Shown here: positions 6,279 through 15,710 of the stretch, piece by piece
Numbering within the stretch: position 1 is the first letter of the stretch
How the letters are laid out: the number at the start of each line of letters is the position of its first letter
NCBI GenBank assembly: GCA_050115015.1
Contig: JASFRI010000037.1
Coordinates: 1-18,103 of the forward strand
DNA length: 18,103 nucleotides
Direction of reading: 5' to 3'
Source of the DNA: JASFRI01 sp050115015
GTDB lineage: Bacteria > Acidobacteriota > Polarisedimenticolia > CBDVAL01
Notes under the pieces: model-generated
What the model saw: the letters and a program-made list of their open reading frames with translations, nothing else
What the model was told of the DNA's origin: nothing
Database searches by the model: none
Made by a program: the position numbers and the translations under genes

Positions 6279-9230
6279 GTGACCGACGCCGATCGCGCAT
6301 ACCGCATCTTCTCCGGAGCCATCGAACTGCCGGATGCCGAGCGTCTGGCCTACCTGGACCGGGCCTGCGGCGACGATGCCGCGCTTCGCGCCGAGGTGGA
6401 ATCGCTCCTGCGCGCCGACCGCGCGGCCTGCGGCTTCCTGGAGTCCGGAGCGGCGTCAAACCCCCTGCAGGAGGCGGTGGACGCCGCCGACCCATTGCTG
6501 GGCCGCACCATCGGCCGCTACCGCGTGGATGCGGTGATCGCCCGCGGCGGCATGGGGGTGGTCTATCGCGCCACCCAGGAGAAACCGCACCGTGAGGTGG
6601 CGCTGAAGCTCATCGCCCACGGCATGACGTCCGCGGAGATGCGCAAGCGCTTCGAGGTGGAGGCCCAGGTGCTGGGCCGGCTGCAGCATCCGGGCATCGC
6701 CCAGATCATCGAGGCCGGCACGACGGACCTGGGCTTCGGACCACAGCCGTACTTCGCCATGGAGCGCATCGACGGTCTCCTCCTCTCCCGCCACGCCGAG
6801 GAGCACGAACTGGGGACGGCCGAGCGCCTGCGGCTGCTGATCAAGGTCTGCGAGGCGGTGCAGCATGCCCACCGGAAGGGGGTCATTCACCGCGACCTGA
6901 AGCCCGCGAACATCCTGGTGGACGCGATCGGCCAGCCCAAGGTGCTGGATTTCGGCGTTGCCCGCTGCACCGATCCGGAGCTGCAGGCCACCCGCGCCGA
7001 GACCAGCGAGGGTCAGATGGTCGGGACCCTGAGCTACATGAGCCCCGAGCAGGTGCGGGGTGTTCCCGGCGAGGTGGATACCCGGACCGACGTCTACTCC
7101 CTCGGCGTGATCGGGTACGAGCTCCTCACCGGCGCGCTGCCGCACGACCTGGAGGGCTGCTCGTTCACCGCCGCCGCGCGCAAGGTGGCCGAGGAGGCGC
7201 CGCGTTCCCTGCGCGCCGCCGGTCGCGCCTACCCCTCCGACCTTGAGACCATCCTGGGCAAGGCGCTGGCCACCGACCGCGAGCGTCGCTACGGATCGCC
7301 GTCCGACCTGGCGGCGGATCTGCAGCGATTCCTGGAGAACCGGCCCATCGAGGCACGGCCGCCCAGCGCCCTCTACCAGGCCCGGAAGCTCGTGGCCCGC
7401 AACCGCCTGGCGGCTTCGCTGACGGGCCTGGTCCTCGTCCTGCTGGCGGCCCTCGCCGGCGCGATGGCGGTGCAGGCCAACCGCATCAGGGTTGAGCGGG
7501 ACCGTGCCGAGGCCGAGGCCGCCGCGGCACACCAGGTGGCCGACTTCCTCCAGGAGGTCTTCCAGCTTCCGGCGCCGGCCCAGGCCCAGGGGGAGACGGT
7601 CACGGCCCGGGAGATCCTCGACCGCGGCGCCGAGCGCATTTCCACCGAGCTGGAAGATCAGCCGCAGCTCCAGACCCGGCTCATGGTGCTGATGGGAGGG
7701 GTGTACGAGGGGCTCGGCCTGCTCGACGACGCCGAGCCGCTGCTGGAGGACGCGGTGGAGCGTGTGGGCGCGGGGAGCGTGACGCCCGAGGTGCGCGTCG
7801 AGGCCGAGAAGGGACTCGCCTGGCTGCGACGCGCACAGGGCCGGTACGAAGAGGGCCTCGAGCACGCCGCCACCGCCGAGCGCATCGCCCTGGCGGAGCT
7901 GGACCCCGAAGGGGAAGGGACCGCCCAGGCGGTGCAGACCGTCGGCGTCCTGGCGCGGGATCTGGGCCGTCTGGACCTGGCCGAGGAGAAGCTGCTGCGT
8001 GCGGGGGAGATGCTCACCGCGCTTCACGGACCGGACGACGAGTCCGTCGGCGAGAACCTCTATCACCAGGCATGGCTTTCCTTCCGCAAGGAGGAGTATT
8101 CCCTGGCGCTGGAGCGCTCCGGGCGCGCCTGCGGGATCCTCGAGGCCGCGGGACCGCTCCACCCGAAGCTGGCGCTCTGCCTGGCGGACCAGGCGAGCAT
8201 CCTGGGCGCCAGTGGGGAACATGACCGTGCCATCGAGGTCATGCAACGCGCCATCGGCATCTGGGATGCGATCCTCCCGGCAGACCACCCGAGCCGCGCC
8301 TCCGCCATCGACAACCTGGGCACCCTCTACTGGCGGCAGGGGGACCTGGAGGCCGCGGCCCGGGAGTACGAGCGCGGCCGCGCGATCCGCATCCGCGCCC
8401 TGGGTCCCCGCCATGTCGACGTGGCGTCGTCGACGTACAACCTGGCGCTCGCGTACCGGAACCAGGGCCGTCTCGACAAGGCGGAGCCACTGTTCCGGGA
8501 GGCACTCGACGTGTACGACGAGACCGTCGGGCCGGGGCACCCCTCGGCGGTGAGAGCCCGGCTCACGTACGCCTACCTCCTGCGCGTCACCGGCCGGCGT
8601 GACCGGGCGCTGGCGGCCTACGACCTCATGATCGAGGCGATGGACGACGTCCCCGGGCTGAAGCTGGCGGAGGCCCACTACGCGCGGGGGATGACCCTGC
8701 TGGAGCTGCGGCGCTGGGCCGACGCGCAGGCCGATCTGGAGGCCGCCCGGGAGATGACCGCGGCACTGGAGGGCCCGGACGACCCGAGGCTTGCCGGCGT
8801 GCGCAACGGCCTGGGCCGGGTTCACCTGCGGCAGGGGATGGTGGACGAGGCGGAGGCCGACCACCGCCGGGCGCTGGAGATCCTGACCGCCGGCGGCCGG
8901 GCGGGCGGGCTTGAAGCCGGGAAGGCGCACCAGGGGCTGGCCCGCGTGGCACGGCGGCGCGGGAACGACGCGGAGGCGCTCCGGCAGCTCGACCGGGCGC
9001 TGGCCATCTTCACGGGCGTGCGTGGCGCGGACCACCGCGACGCGCTCTACCTCCAGGCCGTGGCCGGCGCGTGGGCCGGGAAGGAGGCGGCCGCGGCGAC
9101 GACGCTCCGGAGGGCGGTGGAAGCCGGCTACGATCCGTCCATCGTGGATGTGGAGCTCGACCTCGCGCCCATCGCCGGCCGGGCGGACGTCCAGCGGCTG
9201 CTGCAGCGGGGCGGGGAACGAGAGGACTAG
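6279..9230 (+). CDS. Membrane-anchored Ser/Thr protein kinase with TPR repeats
   Basis: This 983-residue kinase phosphorylates Ser/Thr on unknown targets. An N-terminal helical segment (DRAYRIFSGAIELPDAERLA, LRAEVESLL) precedes the kinase domain, about residues 80-355. The glycine loop is ARGGMGVVYRA at 88-98, with Ala in place of the first Gly. Further landmarks are Lys110 (VALKLI), HRDLKPAN with catalytic Asp206, DFG at 224-226 and GTLSYMSPEQ at 249-258, so the domain looks active. One transmembrane helix spans about 377-398. Charged helices and a long TPR array (about 430-935) follow, for example AIDNLGTLYWRQGDLEAAAR, then a tail typical of TPR kinases. I start at the GTG at 6279, with GAGG six bases upstream, where similarity begins. 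An ATG at 6249 and a GTG at 6234 are in frame without a clear ribosome site. It follows the sigma gene by 67 bases, probably in one transcript. The TPR part may bind partners such as the sigma factor (inference). Confidence 0.93.
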   Translation: MTDADRAYRIFSGAIELPDAERLAYLDRACGDDAALRAEVESLLRADRAACGFLESGAASNPLQEAVDAADPLLGRTIGRYRVDAVIARGGMGVVYRATQEKPHREVALKLIAHGMTSAEMRKRFEVEAQVLGRLQHPGIAQIIEAGTTDLGFGPQPYFAMERIDGLLLSRHAEEHELGTAERLRLLIKVCEAVQHAHRKGVIHRDLKPANILVDAIGQPKVLDFGVARCTDPELQATRAETSEGQMVGTLSYMSPEQVRGVPGEVDTRTDVYSLGVIGYELLTGALPHDLEGCSFTAAARKVAEEAPRSLRAAGRAYPSDLETILGKALATDRERRYGSPSDLAADLQRFLENRPIEARPPSALYQARKLVARNRLAASLTGLVLVLLAALAGAMAVQANRIRVERDRAEAEAAAAHQVADFLQEVFQLPAPAQAQGETVTAREILDRGAERISTELEDQPQLQTRLMVLMGGVYEGLGLLDDAEPLLEDAVERVGAGSVTPEVRVEAEKGLAWLRRAQGRYEEGLEHAATAERIALAELDPEGEGTAQAVQTVGVLARDLGRLDLAEEKLLRAGEMLTALHGPDDESVGENLYHQAWLSFRKEEYSLALERSGRACGILEAAGPLHPKLALCLADQASILGASGEHDRAIEVMQRAIGIWDAILPADHPSRASAIDNLGTLYWRQGDLEAAAREYERGRAIRIRALGPRHVDVASSTYNLALAYRNQGRLDKAEPLFREALDVYDETVGPGHPSAVRARLTYAYLLRVTGRRDRALAAYDLMIEAMDDVPGLKLAEAHYARGMTLLELRRWADAQADLEAAREMTAALEGPDDPRLAGVRNGLGRVHLRQGMVDEAEADHRRALEILTAGGRAGGLEAGKAHQGLARVARRRGNDAEALRQLDRALAIFTGVRGADHRDALYLQAVAGAWAGKEAAAATTLRRAVEAGYDPSIVDVELDLAPIAGRADVQRLLQRGGERED

Positions 9231-9413
9231 GCGGCGACCGGCCGGGGCCGGATCATCGCCGCACCTGTCTCGTGCCCGTGGACTCCTTGCGTTACGAGGA
9301 GCGGGAGACCGGTCACCTGCAGGTCGAAGGGGGTCCGGGGTGTGCGCTGCAGGACAGGAGTTGCCTGCCGTCCCTGTTGCCCGCCCGCGGGCCGGGACGG
9401 TAGGATGGCTCCC

Positions 9414-10364
9414 ATGAGCCGATCCCGCCTTCTCCTCCCGCTCGTCCTGGCCTTGCTCTCGAGCACGGGTTTTCCTGCTGCCGAGCCGGAGCCGCCGCCG
9501 TTCACGCTGAAGCCCCTGGGACATGGCGTCTACGCCGCGATCGACGTCGAGGGTCGCGCGGGCGCGAATGCTGGGTTCATCGTCGGGGACGATGGTGTCG
9601 TCGTGGTCGACACGTTCTACCGGCCGGCCGCCGCCGAGGCCTTGCTGGCGGCGATCCGCGCGCAGACCGATCGCCCCATACGGTTCGTGATCAACACCCA
9701 CTACCACATCGATCACGTCTCCGGGAACCGGCTCTTCCACGACCAGGGTGCCGTGGTCCTCGCCCAGCGCAACGTCCGCACCTGGATCCACACGGAGAAC
9801 CTGAAGTTCTTCGGCCAATCCCCGTCCCCGGAACAGCGTTCCGTCGTGGAGCGCCTCTACGCGCCCGATGTCGGCTATGACGAGGGCGTCCGCCTCTACC
9901 TCGGCTCGCAGGAGATCCTCGTGCGCTCCTATCCCGGCCACACCGGCGGCGACTCCATCGTGATCGTCCCCGCCGCCGGCGTGGTGTTCTGCGGCGATCT
10001 CTTCTGGCGCCGGTCCCTGCCGAACATGATCGATGCCACCGCGGCGGCGTGGATCGAGACTCTCGGCGCCTTCCAGAAGCTGCCGTCCGCGTCCTCCCTC
10101 GCCTACGTTCCCGGCCACGGGGATGTCGGCAACGCGCCGGATGTAGCCGCCTTCCGGGGCTACCTCGCCGACCTGCGTTCCCTCGTGGAGGGAGCGATGA
10201 AGGAGGAAGACGAGGAGAAGGAACTGGTGCAGGCGGTGGTCCCCCGGCTCGAGGAGGCGTACGGCTCGTGGGCCTTCTTCGAGCACTTCTCCGGCCGGGA
10301 TGTGCAGAACATGGCGGCCGAGCTCCGCGGAACCAAGACCGTCCCCGCTCCCGCCGCCGACTGA
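9414..10364 (+). CDS. Exported metallo-beta-lactamase-fold hydrolase
   Basis: This 316-residue protein has a signal peptide at about 1-23 (MSRSRLLLPLVLALLSS). All expected metal ligands of the fold are present: His96, His98, Asp100 and His101 in NTHYHIDHVSGN, His176 in PGHTGGD, Asp195 in FCGDLFW and His235 in VPGHGDV. It should bind two zinc (or similar) ions and hydrolyse a substrate in the periplasm. The substrate cannot be read from sequence. The closest groups are MBL-fold enzymes of the quinoprotein-relay/SoxH type and subclass B beta-lactamase relatives, and antibiotic hydrolysis is possible but unsupported. The C-terminal part (about 260-316) is acidic and helical. Start: the ATG at 9414 has TAGGA at suitable spacing, while the ATG at 9405 abuts GGTAGG. 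The gap from the kinase gene is 183 bases, so it is probably a separate unit. It converges on the permease gene with 73 bases between stop codons. Confidence 0.9.
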   Translation: MSRSRLLLPLVLALLSSTGFPAAEPEPPPFTLKPLGHGVYAAIDVEGRAGANAGFIVGDDGVVVVDTFYRPAAAEALLAAIRAQTDRPIRFVINTHYHIDHVSGNRLFHDQGAVVLAQRNVRTWIHTENLKFFGQSPSPEQRSVVERLYAPDVGYDEGVRLYLGSQEILVRSYPGHTGGDSIVIVPAAGVVFCGDLFWRRSLPNMIDATAAAWIETLGAFQKLPSASSLAYVPGHGDVGNAPDVAAFRGYLADLRSLVEGAMKEEDEEKELVQAVVPRLEEAYGSWAFFEHFSGRDVQNMAAELRGTKTVPAPAAD

Positions 10365-10437
10365 CCCTGGGTTTCGAGGGCCGTCACGGTCGTCGCTGGA
10401 GTCGTCGCGATGGCGGGAGTTTCCGTGCCCGGAGGCC

Positions 10438-11712
10438 TCACTCGTGTCGCAGGGCCTCGATGGGGTCCAGGCGGGAGGCCCGGACGGCGGGGTACATCCC
10501 GAAGACCAGGCCCACCGCCACCGACACGCAGAAGCCCAGGCCGATGGCCCAGATCGGGGCGGCGGCGGGCAGCAGGCCGGAGGCGCGGATGCCGCCCACC
10601 GCGGCGAGACCGACGCCGACGCCGACGACGCCTCCAAGTCCCGTCAGGGTGCCCGCCTCCATCAGGAACTGGCCGAGGAGATCCGCGCGCCGGGCGCCCA
10701 CCGCCTTGCGCAGGCCGATCTCCCGGGTGCGCTCGGTGACGGATACCAGCATGATGTTCATCACGCCGACGCCCCCCACCAGCAGGCCGATCGCCGAGAT
10801 GAAGATCATCGCGAGGTAGATGCCCGCGGTGACCTGCTGGAACTGATCGATGATCCGTTGCGGCGTCATCACCGCGAAGTCGTTCTCCTCCCCGAACCGC
10901 AATCCACGGCGCTGCCGCAGGATGGCGGTCCCTTCCTCGATGGCCCGCGGCACCCACTCGGGCTTCTTGGGGACGGTGGCGATGTGGATCGTGTCGCCGT
11001 GTCCGTTCTTCACCCAGGGGAAGTAATGGTCGAACGTGGAGAACGGGATGAAGAAGAAGTTGTCCTGGCTGGCGAAGAACTGTGACCCCTTCGGCTCCAT
11101 GACGCCGACGACCCGGAAGCGCCGGCCCTCCAGCATCACCTCCCTCTCCAGCGGGTCCTCGTGGGGGAAAAGCGCCTCGACGAGATCCGGTCCGATGGCG
11201 CAGACGTGTGTGCGGTGCTGCAGGTCCGCCTCGGTGATGAAGCGGCCCCGCGCCACGAAGTGGTTGTTGGCCAGCGGGTAGTCCGGGGCGGCGCCGACGA
11301 CGTTCGGCCCCTGGGCCTCGCGGCCGCGGTAACGAAGCGTCAGCGACGCGGCGGCCTGGAAGAGATAGCGCTCCGGGCTGACCGCCGCGATGGACGGGGC
11401 CAGCTCCTTGATCGCCATGGCGTCGTCCAGGGTCAGGTTGCGTCGCCGGCGCTGTTCCTCGGGGATCCCCGGCCCGCCGCCGAACCGCGGATCGTACTTC
11501 TGGAACTGCACCAGCGTGGAGCCGAACGCCTGGAACGACGAGATCACGTTGCGGTTGAATCCCTCGATCACCCCCACCATGGCGATCACCGTCGTCACCC
11601 CGACGACGATCCCCAGGACGGTGAGAAACGAACGGGTCTTGTGGGTGCGCAGGGAGCCGAAGGCGAAGCGCAGGGCGTCCACCGAGGCACGTACCTGACG
11701 GACGAGGTTCAT
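10438..11712 (-). CDS. FtsX/MacB-type ABC transporter permease (second of pair)
   Basis: This 424-residue inner-membrane permease follows the MacB layout without the ATPase domain. It has an N-terminal cytoplasmic helix and first membrane span (about 26-50: RSFLTVLGIVVGVTTVIAMV), a periplasmic domain of about 220 residues (51-285), and three C-terminal spans starting near IYLAMIFISAIGLLVGGVGV. The conserved cytoplasmic loop ERTREIGLRKAVGARR and the tail RASRLDPIEALRHE are diagnostic for this family. Such permeases couple ATP hydrolysis to work on periplasmic substrates or outer-membrane efflux (known for the family). The start lies 19 bases after the stop of the upstream permease, with GGGAGGTGA in the gap, so the two are co-transcribed. 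No ATP-binding partner follows, because the next gene is convergent. It is related to, but clearly diverged from, the permease at 11732-12952, suggesting a heterodimer. Confidence 0.92.
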   Translation of the reverse strand: MNLVRQVRASVDALRFAFGSLRTHKTRSFLTVLGIVVGVTTVIAMVGVIEGFNRNVISSFQAFGSTLVQFQKYDPRFGGGPGIPEEQRRRRNLTLDDAMAIKELAPSIAAVSPERYLFQAAASLTLRYRGREAQGPNVVGAAPDYPLANNHFVARGRFITEADLQHRTHVCAIGPDLVEALFPHEDPLEREVMLEGRRFRVVGVMEPKGSQFFASQDNFFFIPFSTFDHYFPWVKNGHGDTIHIATVPKKPEWVPRAIEEGTAILRQRRGLRFGEENDFAVMTPQRIIDQFQQVTAGIYLAMIFISAIGLLVGGVGVMNIMLVSVTERTREIGLRKAVGARRADLLGQFLMEAGTLTGLGGVVGVGVGLAAVGGIRASGLLPAAAPIWAIGLGFCVSVAVGLVFGMYPAVRASRLDPIEALRHE

Positions 11713-11731
11713 CGGGTTCCGTCACCTCCCG

Positions 11732-12952
<1,221 letters not shown>

Positions 12953-12954
12953 CG

Positions 12955-14217
12955 TCAGTTCGCCTCCGGCGTCTCCCCCCGGCCTGCGCCGGGCTCCGCC
13001 GACCGGGCGACGCGCACCGTGTCGCCGTCCTCGATCTGGCGCAGCGCCCGGAAGGGCCCGGTGACGATCACGTCCCCCTCCTGCACGCCGTCCAGCGCCT
13101 CGATCTCCAGCTCTCCCGCCAGCCCGGTCTCCAGGGGGACGAACCGGACCACCGAGCCGTCCAGCCGGTAGACCCCCTCCTCGACCTTTCCCTTCCCCGG
13201 ACCCGAGCCGGGCGACGGCGCCTCGCGGGTCACCAGTGCCTGGATCGGCACGGCGGGAACTCCCTCGACGTGCCCGGTCTCGATCTCCGCGGTCACGGAG
13301 AACCCGGGGCGGATGCTGGCTGGCGGGTTCTCCAGCGTCACCTTCACCTCGAAGTCGATGGCCTCGGTGGTGGTCGAGCCGGTGCGCGTCGCGGCGTCGC
13401 TGCCGGGGCGGATCGGGCTCGACCCCACCTCGCGCACCACGCCATGGAACTCCTCGTCCGGGTAGGCCTCGATCTGCAGGGTCGCGCGCTGCCCGACCTG
13501 GAGGCGGGGCAGATCCGTCTCGTCGACCGCCAGGTCGGCCTCCATGCTCCCCAGGTCGGAGATGGTCATCAGCACGGTGCCGGGGTTGTTCATGGTGCCG
13601 ATGACCGCCACCTCCCCCTCATGGACGGGCAGCGAGGTCACCATTCCCGCAAGCGGCGCCCGGATCGTCGTCTTGTTGAGCGAGTCCCGGGCGCCCTCCA
13701 GGCTGGCCCGGGCCTGCTCCACCCGGCCGGCGGCCGCCTTGGCCGCGGCCGCCGCCGCGTCCATGGCCGAGCGCGCCCGCTGGAACTCCTGCTCCGGGAT
13801 GATCCGGTCGTCGTAGCTGCGGCGCGCGGCCTCGAAGTCGTAACGGGCCTGCTCCAGGGTGGCCTCCGCGGCGTCCCGGTCGTGCAGGAGGGATTGCAGG
13901 AAGGCCTCGCTGGACTCCGCGCTCGCCTGGTACTGGGTCTTGTCGATCTGGAGCAGGAACGCGCCCTTTTCCACCGAGTCCCCCTCGCGCACGGCGAGAT
14001 TGACGATCTGTCCGGGGATGTTCGCGGAGATGTCCACCTTGTTCCGGGGCTGCAGCTTCCCGTTGGCCAGCACGTGGGCGGTCAGGTCCCTGCGGGCGAT
14101 CGTGGTGGTCTGCACCTCGATCCCCGGGTCCCGTCGATTCCGGATCACCATCGTCGCCCCGACCGCGACGACCGCGAGGATCCCCACGCCGATCCCGATC
14201 TTCAGCCCCCTGGACAT
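12955..14217 (-). CDS. Periplasmic adaptor (membrane fusion) protein, HlyD/MacA type
   Basis: This 420-residue adaptor links inner-membrane permeases to an outer-membrane channel. I start at the ATG at 14217, with GAGGAGAG at good spacing, rather than the first Met of the frame at 14244. An uncleaved N-terminal anchor spans about residues 5-25. Then come the first lipoyl half (IPGQIVNLAVREGDSVEKGA, about 69-90), a long alpha-helical hairpin (about 97-182, rich in Ala, Glu and Arg), the second lipoyl half (TTIRAPLAGMVTSLPVHEGE, about 183-202), a beta-barrel domain (about 225-320) and a membrane-proximal domain ending near VIVTGPFRALRQIEDGDTV. The order adaptor, permease, permease is the usual one for MacA/MacB-like clusters except that no ATPase gene lies between them. 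A PadR gene remnant lies divergently upstream and was probably the local regulator. Confidence 0.93.
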   Translation of the reverse strand: MSRGLKIGIGVGILAVVAVGATMVIRNRRDPGIEVQTTTIARRDLTAHVLANGKLQPRNKVDISANIPGQIVNLAVREGDSVEKGAFLLQIDKTQYQASAESSEAFLQSLLHDRDAAEATLEQARYDFEAARRSYDDRIIPEQEFQRARSAMDAAAAAAKAAAGRVEQARASLEGARDSLNKTTIRAPLAGMVTSLPVHEGEVAVIGTMNNPGTVLMTISDLGSMEADLAVDETDLPRLQVGQRATLQIEAYPDEEFHGVVREVGSSPIRPGSDAATRTGSTTTEAIDFEVKVTLENPPASIRPGFSVTAEIETGHVEGVPAVPIQALVTREAPSPGSGPGKGKVEEGVYRLDGSVVRFVPLETGLAGELEIEALDGVQEGDVIVTGPFRALRQIEDGDTVRVARSAEPGAGRGETPEAN

Positions 14218-14567
14218 GCCGCTCTCCTCCTCGGGTGGCCGCACACCATCGTCGTTCGCGGCCCCGGTAGCTTACCCATGGTGGTGCGCAGATTGTCGCT
14301 CCCTTGCCGGGAACCGGGGAGCGAGGACGGACTTGCCGGGGCGAGGTGACCGGGCACCCCCCCCCTGCCCCTTCGGGGAATCGACATGTCCCGGAAGGGC
14401 CTGACACGAGAGGAGTTTCCCCCAGACGGCCCGACGGCCGCCAGTGGAGCAACGGTCTTCGCACCACCATGTATTCCTACGTGGGCGGGCGGGGAAGTTC
14501 GTCGGACGGCCACCATGCATGATACCTCTATGTATGAGCGACTCCAGGTCCAGGGGAGCCAGGCGGC
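14218..14567. other. Divergent intergenic region between exporter operon and PadR remnant
   Basis: These 350 bases contain no convincing gene. Visible features are a C9 run (14357-14365), a short hairpin closed by a TTCG loop (around 14369-14378), and the most AT-rich patch of the area at about 14515-14536, where the candidate operator lies. Promoters for the exporter operon (minus) and the PadR gene (plus) should be here, but I cannot place either with confidence. Confidence 0.5.
14522..14535. promoter_or_regulatory. Candidate operator ATAC-N6-GTAT upstream of PadR remnant
   Basis: A perfect 4+4 inverted repeat with a six-base spacer lies 33 bases before the PadR start, in locally AT-rich sequence. 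PadR regulators generally repress their own genes and bind short AT-rich dyads near the promoter (known for the family). The arms are short, so chance is a serious alternative. Confidence 0.3.
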
Positions 14568-14780
14568 ATGAGCATCGGCAAGGACCTCGTCGCCGCCTCC
14601 GCCACGCCCCCGGTGCTGTCCATCCTCGCCGAGGGGGAGAGCTACGGGTATGCCATCCTCAAGCGGGTGGAGGAGCTGTCCGGCGGAGCCCTCCGGTGGA
14701 CCGACGGCATGCTCTACCCGGTGCTCCACAGGCTTGAGCGCAACGGCTTCGTGGAGGCCCACTGGGGGCGTTCGGAGACC
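14568..14780 (+). pseudogene. PadR-family transcriptional regulator, C-terminally deleted
   Basis: The first 71 codons encode the PadR winged-helix DNA-binding domain nearly complete: ATPPVLSILAEGESYGYAIL, then LSGGALRWTDGMLYPVLHRL and ERNGFVEAHWGRSET. In intact relatives the motif continues with a basic wing (GRRRKYYRLT-like) and a C-terminal dimerisation helix of about 40 residues (from memory). Here homology stops abruptly after SET. The frame runs on to a stop at 14901-14903 through sequence that reads, in another frame, as part of a membrane protein. An ATG at 14568 with GGGGAG upstream would still allow a 111-residue product with a junk tail. Without the wing and dimer helix it is unlikely to bind DNA as a normal dimer. 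It lies divergent to the exporter operon. Confidence 0.8.
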
Positions 14781-15575
14781 TTCCCTTCGTTCCCCGGGAA
14801 TCCACCCTGTACCTGGCGGCCATCCACCTCCCCATCGCGCTCTGGCTGGTCTTGGGATACGCCTACGTCACCCGACACTGGCGGGATCCCACCCGCCGGA
14901 TGAACTTCGTTCGCTTTTCCGGCGAGTGTCGATCTACTACGTGCTCATCGGCCTGGGGGGCGGCGTCCTGATGGGGCTCACCGCGTTCATCTTCGGCGCC
15001 ATCGGCGTGGACGCGGAGGCCCTGCTGAACCAGTGGATGCTCTCCTGCGGCGCCACGGGCGCCGTCGTCATCGCCGGGATGCTGGTGGAGGCGAAGCATA
15101 GCGTCATCGAGAACATGGCCCCGGTGCTGACCCTCCTGTTCACGCCCCTGTTCACCCTCCTCCTGCTGGCGTTCCTGGGGACGATGCTGGTGACCGGCAG
15201 CGGCATCGGCGTGGAGCGCGAGGTGCTCGTCGGCTTCGACCTGCTTCTCGTACTCGTGGTGGGACTCCTGGTCTACGCCATCTCCGCCCGGGGCCCGCAC
15301 CGGCCGCCCTGTCGGCGCTCCTGGTGGACGCCCTGGCACTGCGGGCCATCCTGGCACGGATCTCCGAGTTCGGGTTCAGCCCCAACCGGGTGGCGGCGCT
15401 GGGAGAGAACCTCATCCTCCTGGCGAACCTCGGCGGGGCGGCCCTGCTCTGCGCCCGCTTCCTCCGCAGGCGGACCGGCTTCGGCGCCATGGACAGGTGG
15501 TAGACGGCGTTCCTGCCCGTGTACGGCGCCTGGGCAGCGGTGGTGGTCTCTCCGCCGACCTTTGGGTTCCGGTAG
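14781..15575 (+). pseudogene. Remnant of multi-span membrane protein (permease-prefix/DUF4153-like)
   Basis: Membrane-protein sequence runs through three frames. Frame 2 gives STLYLAAIHLPIALWLVLGY and RRMNFVRFSGE, ending at 14926. After a break of one base (five bases where six are expected) frame 1 gives IYYVLIGLGGGVLMGLTAFI to VGLLVYAISARGPHRPP, near 15305. Frame 0 then gives ALLVDALALRAILARISEFG and NRVAALGENLILLANLGGAA. In frame 0 an in-frame TAG at 15501-15503 interrupts RW-stop-TAFLPVYGAWAAVVV, which ends at the natural-looking stop 15573-15575. The pattern matches, from memory, the C-terminal part of proteins with an N-terminal permease prefix domain that are often encoded just after a PadR gene. 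The N-terminal half is missing. Two frame breaks, a probable small deletion near 15306 and a nonsense codon make this a true pseudogene rather than one sequencing slip. The family name is tentative. Confidence 0.75.
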
Positions 15576-15710
15576 GGCGTGGTCCGGTGACTGCAGACCG
15601 GTTTGCGGACAGATTGCGCCCGAATGGGAGCGATCACCAGAGTCTGGGTGTGGGGCAGGGAATCTGGGTTCATGCACCAGCGACGGAGGGCGAAGGGGGG
15701 AGGGATCGAC

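Noticed and set aside
9315..9324. Perfect 10-base palindrome ACCTGCAGGT, beside GACCGGTC at 9307-9314
   Set aside because: It is short, does not extend, and has no T-tract or partner copy. Chance is adequate in GC-rich intergenic DNA.
6456..10637. Very long minus-strand open frame (1,393 codons) opposite the kinase and hydrolase
   Set aside because: It runs across two well-supported genes and their intergenic gap and shows no motif. It reflects the scarcity of stop codons in GC-rich antisense frames.
14357..14365. C9 homopolymer that could suggest phase variation
   Set aside because: It lies in non-coding DNA well away from a recognisable promoter spacer, and one run alone is not evidence of switching.
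14444..14737. Alternative open frame overlapping the PadR start
   Set aside because: It has no recognisable motif, while the overlapping frame encodes a clear winged-helix domain with a ribosome site.
15584..15601. Possible hairpin CCGGT-N8-ACCGG just after the membrane-protein remnant
   Set aside because: Only five base pairs, with an eight-base loop and a three-base T run. Too weak to call a terminator.
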